DNA of 64,000 nt from NCBI GenBank assembly GCA_003209915.1, contig QCOF01000002.1, positions 174,247-238,246 of the forward strand. The letters are read 5' to 3'. Origin of the DNA: Pelagibacteraceae bacterium AG-430-E20 (lineage in GTDB: Bacteria > Pseudomonadota > Alphaproteobacteria > Pelagibacterales > Pelagibacteraceae). Made by a program: the position numbers and the translations under genes. A model generated the notes under the pieces. The model was not told the DNA's origin. It saw only the letters and a list, made by a program, of their open reading frames with translations, and made no database searches. Of the stretch, positions 58,425 through 64,000 are shown piece by piece (positions within the stretch are counted from its first letter, which is position 1; every line of letters starts with the position of its first letter).

Positions 58425-60643
58425 TTAACTAAAGGCTTTCCAGTTGCAAGGGTATGCTTTATTCTTTCTTGAGTTTTGGGAGTTTCAATAAGCTTCATAA
58501 AAGCATCTAGCTCTAATTTAAACAAATCATCTTCTGAAAGTTGTTTGTCTATTGATGTATCTCCACCACTTAGTACATATGCTAATTCCTTAGCAACTTC
58601 CATACCGTGATCTTGTATAACTTTATCATTATAAAGTTTATCTAAAACTTTGTACATTTCACCCCTAACACTCTCACCTGGTAAATTGAACACTAATTCG
58701 GATGGCGAGTAAAAATCTCGGTTTTCATCTAAGATTTGTTTTGATGCTTCAAGCAAACTATTTCTATTCATTATTTTTTTGTCTTCCGGCTTAAGGTATT
58801 TTAAAGGTTCTGCCTCTACTGGTGAGGTTGCTGTCTTACCATAACCAATAATGTCAAAAACTTTTAATGGAGCAAAATGAGGATCTTTTTTACTTTCTTC
58901 CGTATTCTGCCATCTTGCTAACATTTCTTTGCAACCACCACCAGCTGGTATCAATCCTACTATTGTCTCAACTAAACCAATTACAATATTTGTGTGCGAT
59001 GCAACAAAATTACTTTGCACAAGAACTTCAAAGCCTCCTCCTAAAGTTAACCCTGAAGGTGCAGATATTACTGGATATTTTGAATACTTAAGCTCTTTAC
59101 ACGTTTCTTGAAAATATTTAATAAATTTTTCAATAGATTTAAAATCTCCTTTATTTGCAAAATCCATCGTATAACTTAAATTTACTCCTGCAGAAAATTG
59201 CATACTTTCATTAATAATAATCAGAGGTTTATCAGTTGCTTTTTTTAGAGCATCCATAGAGTCATAATCTAGGGCGTTTGCTTTTGTGGTAAACTCAACA
59301 ATATTGTAGTCTTTAAATTGATAAATTTGTGCAGAGCTATTTCCATCGATACTTTGGGCCTTTCTCTTAACTTTTCCTAAAGTTTCAATTTTTGTATATT
59401 TTTGTCTCTCTCCATAAAAATTTTCATTTTTTGATTTTGCAAGATTTTCTAAAAATTTATTTCCATCATAATTATCTATTTTGCTAAAAAAGTTTTCTAC
59501 TCCAATTTCTTCCAACATCTCAAAAGGTCCTTTTGACCAATTAAAACCAAGTCTCATTGCTTCATCAATATCGTTAAATTCATCTGTAATTTCGGTTACC
59601 AACGATGATGCATATTTTATTATTTTTGAAATTACTGACCACGCATATTTTCCATATTTGTCATTTCGATTAATTAATTTTTTAAGATCAACTTTTTCGG
59701 ATTTGATATCAATTTTTTTGCTAGGTGAATAATCTCCTGTTTCTAGATTAAGGGCCTCTAAAATTTTTGCACCCCCATCTTTATTTATTCTAAAAAAGCC
59801 ACCTTTACCTTTTCGACCAGTATAACCAGTTTCAATTAGTTTTTTAATTAGAGGTATTTCTTGTGCAACCTCATGAAATTTATCAGTTTTAGGTAATTCT
59901 TTTATAAAACTTTTTAGTACATCTGCCATTAAATCAATGCCAATTAAATCATAAAGTCCAAAAACTCCTGTTTTAGGAATTCCCATTGGTCTTCCAAAAA
60001 TTGCGTCAGCTTCTTCAACAGTCAATTTCATTTTGAAAGCCTCGGTCATTGCTATTTGCATAGCATACACACCAACTCTATTTCCTAAAAAACCTGGAGT
60101 ATCGTTACAAACTATTGCCCCTTTGCCAAGTTCAATCTCACAAAATTTTTGAAGTCCATTTATTTTTTCTAAATCATTATTTTCATTTTTAACAATTTCT
60201 AATAAGCCCATGTATCTTACGGGATTAAAGAAGTGTGTAATACAAAAGTCTTTTTTTTGTTCGTTGGTTAAATTTTGTGAAAGTACTTTAATTGGAATTG
60301 AGGATGTATTTGAGGAAACTATCGCTCCATCTTTTCTAGATTTAAATATTTTATCATAAATTTGATGCTTTATATCTATCCTTTCAACAACCGCTTCTAC
60401 TATCCAATCAGCCTCTTTAACAATATCAAAATCATCCGAAATATTTCCTACTTTGATGTTATTAATTTTAGATTTATCAATTAATAATGGTGGTCTTGAT
60501 TTAAAAATTCTATCTCTCGCATTTGTGCTTATTTCAGTGGTTAAATCCAACAATGTTACTGGTACATTAGCATTACATAAATGTGCAGCAATACCACTAC
60601 CCATTGTACCTGATCCAATAATAACTACTTTTTTAATTTCCAC
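58421..60643 (-). CDS. multifunctional 3-hydroxyacyl-CoA dehydrogenase/enoyl-CoA hydratase (FadN-like order)
   Basis: A 740-residue protein with the dehydrogenase first and the hydratase last. The NAD turn VIIGSGTMGSGIAAHLCNA is at residues 7-25, followed by FFNPVRYMGLLEIV. The C-terminal crotonase domain has GLTLGGGFEVLVQSN and GLVETIVGLIPAGGG, which keep both catalytic glutamates (unlike the crotonase-like gene at 1314). This domain order is that of FadN rather than E. coli FadB. It acts in fatty-acid beta-oxidation. No thiolase gene is adjacent. Confidence 0.9.
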   Translation of the reverse strand: MEIKKVVIIGSGTMGSGIAAHLCNANVPVTLLDLTTEISTNARDRIFKSRPPLLIDKSKINNIKVGNISDDFDIVKEADWIVEAVVERIDIKHQIYDKIFKSRKDGAIVSSNTSSIPIKVLSQNLTNEQKKDFCITHFFNPVRYMGLLEIVKNENNDLEKINGLQKFCEIELGKGAIVCNDTPGFLGNRVGVYAMQIAMTEAFKMKLTVEEADAIFGRPMGIPKTGVFGLYDLIGIDLMADVLKSFIKELPKTDKFHEVAQEIPLIKKLIETGYTGRKGKGGFFRINKDGGAKILEALNLETGDYSPSKKIDIKSEKVDLKKLINRNDKYGKYAWSVISKIIKYASSLVTEITDEFNDIDEAMRLGFNWSKGPFEMLEEIGVENFFSKIDNYDGNKFLENLAKSKNENFYGERQKYTKIETLGKVKRKAQSIDGNSSAQIYQFKDYNIVEFTTKANALDYDSMDALKKATDKPLIIINESMQFSAGVNLSYTMDFANKGDFKSIEKFIKYFQETCKELKYSKYPVISAPSGLTLGGGFEVLVQSNFVASHTNIVIGLVETIVGLIPAGGGCKEMLARWQNTEESKKDPHFAPLKVFDIIGYGKTATSPVEAEPLKYLKPEDKKIMNRNSLLEASKQILDENRDFYSPSELVFNLPGESVRGEMYKVLDKLYNDKVIQDHGMEVAKELAYVLSGGDTSIDKQLSEDDLFKLELDAFMKLIETPKTQERIKHTLATGKPLVN

Positions 60644-60679
60644 CTTAAGTTCTATATATGAAAAGTATATTTAGGTAAA

Positions 60680-61534
60680 TTATCTATTTATTCCTCTTAA
60701 TCTCTCAGATCTTCTTCTTAATAGTTCTGCAGTGACTAAAATTAAAGTAGATAAAATAATTAAGCATGTTGCAACGGCAAGAATAGTTGGACTCAACTGT
60801 TCTCTTAAACCTGTCCACATTTGAACTGGAATAGTCGTATTCTCCAATCCTGCTAAAAATAAAACAACAACCACCTCGTCAAATGAAGTAACAAATGCAA
60901 ACAATCCTCCTGAAATAACTCCTGGAAGTATTAAAGGTAATGTTATTTTCATAAATGTGTTAACTGGATTACTGCCTAAACTTGAAGCTGCTCGAGTAAC
61001 ACTATGATCAAAACCTGACAGTGTTGCTGTAACGGTAATTACCACAAAAGGAGTGCCTAATATAATATGAGCCAAAACTATTCCTGTATGTGTTGCTGCT
61101 AAACCAACTTTTGCCATGAAAAAGAAAATAGCTACTCCAGATATAATTAATGGAACAATCATTGGAGAAATTAAAACTGCCATAATCAAACCCTTATAGG
61201 GCATATGTCTACTACTAAGTCCTAAAGCAGCAAGTGTTCCCAATATAATTGAACCGATAGTTGCAAATATTGCAATTATAAAACTATTTTTTGCAGCTAA
61301 TCCCCATGGATTTTTAGTTCCATAAACCATTTCATGATACCATCTAAAAGAGAAAGCATCTGGATCAAGTCTTTTCATTCCTTCAGAAAAAACCAAAAAC
61401 TCTTCTGCATTAAATGATAGAGGAAAAATTACAAATAGAGGTGCAATTAAAAAGAAAAATACAAACGTACAAATAGCAACGTAAAAGTAATGCCAAATTC
61501 TATAACGTGTTTCAGTATAACTTGGTAAAGCCAT
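60680..61534 (-). CDS. potC: polyamine-type ABC transporter permease (PotC-like)
   Basis: A 284-residue permease with six spans. The EAA loop (AASSLGSNPVNTFMKITLPLILPG) contacts the ATPase. The N-terminal RIWHYFYVAICTFVFFFLIAPLFVIFPLSF and the end LRRRSERLRGINR are typical. With PotB it forms the channel of a spermidine/putrescine-type importer. It lies 2 bp after the PotB gene. No ATPase gene is in the window; it may lie beyond the right edge. Confidence 0.88.
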   Translation of the reverse strand: MALPSYTETRYRIWHYFYVAICTFVFFFLIAPLFVIFPLSFNAEEFLVFSEGMKRLDPDAFSFRWYHEMVYGTKNPWGLAAKNSFIIAIFATIGSIILGTLAALGLSSRHMPYKGLIMAVLISPMIVPLIISGVAIFFFMAKVGLAATHTGIVLAHIILGTPFVVITVTATLSGFDHSVTRAASSLGSNPVNTFMKITLPLILPGVISGGLFAFVTSFDEVVVVLFLAGLENTTIPVQMWTGLREQLSPTILAVATCLIILSTLILVTAELLRRRSERLRGINR

Positions 61535-61536
61535 AA

Positions 61537-62799
61537 TTATCCTAATTTAATATTATCCACTCCTACTAACTTGTTATAAATCCAATAAATAACCAATACT
61601 CCTGACAAAAGCATTAAACCCATTGCTGATGCAAAACTCCAATCTAGTGTTGATTTCATGTGATACGCAATTTGATTGCTAATCAAAGTTCCTGAGGCTC
61701 CTCCAACTAATGCCGGTGTAATATAATACCCAATTGCTAAAATAAATACCAACAAACATCCAGCACCAATACCTGGAATAGTTAATGGAAAATAAACTTT
61801 CCAAAAAGCGACAAATGGGGTTCCACCTAAAGATTTCCCAGCTCTCATTAAACTTGGAGATATTGTTTTCATAACACTATAAAGCGGTAGTACCATGAAA
61901 GGTAATAATATTTGTGTCATTGCAACATAGGTTCCAACTTTATTATACATCATCTCTGGTCTATTATTGTCTGCAACAAGACCAATAAGTACAAAGAAAT
62001 CGTTCACGACTCCTTGTTGCTGCAGTAAAATCATCCAACTGGCAGTTCTTACTAGTAGAGAGGTCCAAAAAGGTAAAAGGACACATATCATTAAAAGATT
62101 GCTATATTTCATTGGCAATGTTGCAAGTAAGTGAGCTATTGGATAACCCATTAAAAAACAAAAAATTGTTACAAACAATGCTATTTCTAAGGTTCTTAAC
62201 CAAAGTATTCTATGAATTCTTCTGTCTTCATCGACCTGGGCAATACTTCCGTCAGCTGCAAAATACATATCCATACCTTTTAAATATTTTGCCATAGTGT
62301 AAGGAGGAGCAGTTCGTTTGATTGCTTGCCAATATTCGACATCTCTCCATCTTTTATGGACTTTCATAATTTGCTCTTTGATGCTTTGGCTTTCATCAAT
62401 TTTATTTCTTTTAATTTGTCTCATTAATTTTTTGATGATGGAGTTGAAACCATTCTTTTCTTTATTTAATCTTTGGCCAAGTTTCCCTTGTGTTTGGTTT
62501 TCCACCAAAACTTTGAAATCTGAGTAAAAACCTGCAAAGACTTCCTCTGGGGGTAATTCTTTTCCATCCCATTTTTCCATTGCTTCAAAGGTTTTAGGGA
62601 GCATGTTAGTAACCATTCTATCATCTACACTTCTAGTAAACATTTCTCCGATTGGGAAAACATAAGTGATAAATAAAAACAACAGTAATGGAGCAACCAG
62701 AAGAAAAGCTTTAATTTTATTCTTCTTTTCTGCCTTTTTCAGACTGACTTCAAGTGGAATTCCGTCAGTAGTTAAAATTTGTTTTGTTTCTGAGCTCAT
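61537..62799 (-). CDS. potB: polyamine-type ABC transporter permease (PotB-like, with long first loop)
   Basis: A 420-residue permease. The EAA loop AGKSLGGTPFVAFWKVYFPLTIPG is clear. About 120 residues of charged, helical sequence (residues 60-180, including GKLGQRLNKEKNG) are inserted between the first span and the permease core, so it is longer than a typical PotB (about 285-310). Its start codon directly abuts the T tract of the terminator after potD, leaving no room for a ribosome site. It lies 2 bp before potC. Confidence 0.85.
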   Translation of the reverse strand: MSSETKQILTTDGIPLEVSLKKAEKKNKIKAFLLVAPLLLFLFITYVFPIGEMFTRSVDDRMVTNMLPKTFEAMEKWDGKELPPEEVFAGFYSDFKVLVENQTQGKLGQRLNKEKNGFNSIIKKLMRQIKRNKIDESQSIKEQIMKVHKRWRDVEYWQAIKRTAPPYTMAKYLKGMDMYFAADGSIAQVDEDRRIHRILWLRTLEIALFVTIFCFLMGYPIAHLLATLPMKYSNLLMICVLLPFWTSLLVRTASWMILLQQQGVVNDFFVLIGLVADNNRPEMMYNKVGTYVAMTQILLPFMVLPLYSVMKTISPSLMRAGKSLGGTPFVAFWKVYFPLTIPGIGAGCLLVFILAIGYYITPALVGGASGTLISNQIAYHMKSTLDWSFASAMGLMLLSGVLVIYWIYNKLVGVDNIKLG

Positions 62800-62831
62800 A
62801 AAAAAAAAGGGCGGTTAGTTAATAACCGCCC
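62800..62831 (-). terminator. intrinsic terminator between potD and potB
   Basis: On the minus strand GGGCGGTTA and TAACCGCCC form a perfect 9-bp stem with a 5-base loop (62831-62809), followed by nine T residues (62808-62800) that run right into the potB ATG (62799). It should reduce potB/potC expression relative to the binding protein. Confidence 0.92.
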
Positions 62832-62868
62832 TAAATATATTATATTAATTCAGTGTTTAAAACTGAAA

Positions 62869-63987
62869 TTATAGGCCTGCTTTCATTGCTTCCCATTTTT
62901 CACCAATCTCTGTTCCATTATCAGCCCAGTAAAAAGGATCAACTAAGAAATATTTCTTAGTGTTTTGAGGAGATGTAGGCATTTGTGGCATCATTTCAGT
63001 TTTACCGTCTTTGTACCAAGGCTCATTAGCTTTGATAATATCTAAAGATGATAATCTGTAAGGAGCATATGCAATGTACTTCGCACTACCAGCTAACATT
63101 TCAGTGTTAGTCATCATAGCTAAAGCTTTTTTAGCATTTGCTTCATCTGGTCCACCCTTAACTAATGCAAAATACTCATAGTCAAGACCTTGACCATGCC
63201 ATACTTGCTTAATTGGAGCACCTTCACCTACTTCAGCATTAAAGAATCTTCCATTCCAACCAGTTGCCATAACAACTTCACCAGCAACTAATAGTTCTGG
63301 TGGTTGAGCACCTGCAGACCAGAATACACATCCACCGTTTGGATCTGTACAAAGTTCTTTAATTTTATTCATAGCTCTGTCAACACCACCTTCTTCTTCA
63401 AGTTTTTTATATAGGAATTCTCCACCTTTACCCATGTTTACACCGTCAGCGGCTAAAGCGATCTCCAGATTAGTTAGAGCACTTTTGTAAATAGCTCTTT
63501 TACCTGGAAATTTTTTAGTGTTAAAAAAGTCTTTAATAGTTTTAGGCTCTTTTCCATCAAATGCTCTTGTATCAAAAGCATAGTTCCAAGAGTACAGAAT
63601 ATTTCCTACTGCACATTCACTTGGCATTGGAGCAAAAAAGTCCTGACTAGCTGGTGTTCCATCTGGAGCTGCTGGAAAGTCTTTGTCAAAATCAAATTTA
63701 ACAAATAAACCTTCGTCACAACCATTAATAGTATCAAATGCAAATACATCGATAATATCCCAAGTTATAGCACCCGCTTCTTTTTGTGCTTTAATTTCTG
63801 ATAGTCCACCAGAATAGTCAACCCAGTTGATATCTATACCTAGAGCTGCTGCTGTTGGATCACCATACCCTTGTTTTTGAGAGTCTGTATAAGCTCCACC
63901 CCATGATGCTACGGTAACAGCAAAGGCTGAAGAGGTTACAGATACAACAAAAGAAAGAGCAAGTATCAATTTACTTATTTTTCTCAT
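62869..63987 (-). CDS. potD: polyamine-type ABC substrate-binding protein (PotD-like)
   Basis: A 372-residue periplasmic binding protein. A signal peptide (residues 1-23, LILALSFVVSVTSSAFA) precedes VASWGGAYTDSQKQGYGDP, the usual PotD/PotF opening. Later WGGAYTDSQ-type and VMATGWNGRFFNAE segments line the cleft. An AGGA motif sits just before the ATG at 63987. It probably binds polyamines or related amines and is followed by a terminator, then potB and potC. The substrate is inferred from family only. Confidence 0.88.
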   Translation of the reverse strand: MRKISKLILALSFVVSVTSSAFAVTVASWGGAYTDSQKQGYGDPTAAALGIDINWVDYSGGLSEIKAQKEAGAITWDIIDVFAFDTINGCDEGLFVKFDFDKDFPAAPDGTPASQDFFAPMPSECAVGNILYSWNYAFDTRAFDGKEPKTIKDFFNTKKFPGKRAIYKSALTNLEIALAADGVNMGKGGEFLYKKLEEEGGVDRAMNKIKELCTDPNGGCVFWSAGAQPPELLVAGEVVMATGWNGRFFNAEVGEGAPIKQVWHGQGLDYEYFALVKGGPDEANAKKALAMMTNTEMLAGSAKYIAYAPYRLSSLDIIKANEPWYKDGKTEMMPQMPTSPQNTKKYFLVDPFYWADNGTEIGEKWEAMKAGL

Positions 63988-64000
63988 TATTCCTCCGTTT

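Noticed and set aside
1..64000. tRNA, rRNA, CRISPR, insertion sequence or prophage
   Set aside because: No gap is large enough for an rRNA operon, no cloverleaf was seen in the gaps I read, and there are no regularly spaced repeats, transposase or phage genes.

Overview
The window is a compact, strongly AT-rich stretch of an alphaproteobacterial chromosome. It is most likely from the SAR11 clade (Candidatus Pelagibacter or a close relative). The basis is gene content and density: genes sit 0-5 bp apart or overlap by 1-13 bp, no intergenic gap exceeds about 125 bp, and the region combines a trimethylamine monooxygenase, a TMAO transporter, a TMAO demethylase of DUF1989-GcvT architecture, tetrameric sarcosine-oxidase genes and fhs. 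No rRNA, tRNA, CRISPR array, insertion sequence or prophage is visible. The species call is inference from gene content, not from a database match.

Layout. 1-2.9 kb (minus): end of a BT1/MFS-like transporter, a CoA-binding protein, a small membrane peptide, a crotonase-fold protein lacking both catalytic glutamates, and a nucleotidyltransferase/APS-kinase-like pair. 3-5.7 kb (plus): a methylenetetrahydrofolate-reductase-like gene coupled to a DmdA/LigM-type GcvT demethylase, a 36-residue membrane peptide and a YIP1-family protein. 5.7-9.1 kb (minus): a four-gene unit (M19 dipeptidase-like protein with altered metal ligands, a 553-residue unknown, a DUF3726-like protein, a 55-residue CxxC/CxxC protein). 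9.2-14.1 kb: purEK, an acetyltransferase, a cold-shock protein, an Asp/Glu racemase, two unknowns and an EamA exporter. 14.1-19.3 kb (minus): soxBDAG. 19.4-25.4 kb: fhs, a class I amidotransferase, an Fe-type alcohol dehydrogenase, tmm and gpsA. 25.4-30.6 kb (minus): the ProXWV-type TMAO transporter with two extra genes between the binding protein and the ATPase. 30.7-43.4 kb (plus): tdm, a small winged-helix-like protein, an FAD amine oxidoreductase, a type III glutamine-synthetase paralogue, N-methylglutamate synthase mgsABC, an unknown, an ammonium transporter with a small membrane protein, and a second GlnT/GmaS-type enzyme. 43.4-60.6 kb: mixed housekeeping and catabolic genes (diaminopropionate lyase, photolyase, YjbQ, ZapE, BamB and its TPR neighbour, aconitase, LysE, CsaA, argE, aldehyde dehydrogenase, agmatinase, a secreted HExxH protein, cyclophilin, a FadN-type multifunctional enzyme). 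60.7-64 kb (minus): potD, potB, potC.

How it fits together. The central 30 kb reads as one methylated-amine, one-carbon and nitrogen module. TMAO is imported (TmoXWV) or made from trimethylamine (Tmm), then cleaved by Tdm to dimethylamine and formaldehyde. Monomethylamine can be glutamylated (GmaS type), turned into N-methylglutamate (MgsABC) and oxidised by a flavoprotein. Methyl groups enter tetrahydrofolate metabolism through four GcvT-fold modules (the DmdA-like protein, SoxA, SoxG, Tdm), the MTHFR-like enzyme and Fhs, and ammonium is handled by Amt. The step from dimethylamine to monomethylamine has no recognised enzyme in the window. The uncharacterised FAD oxidoreductase beside tdm is the best positional candidate. 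Several small uncharacterised genes sit inside these operons and are the best places to look for new biology.
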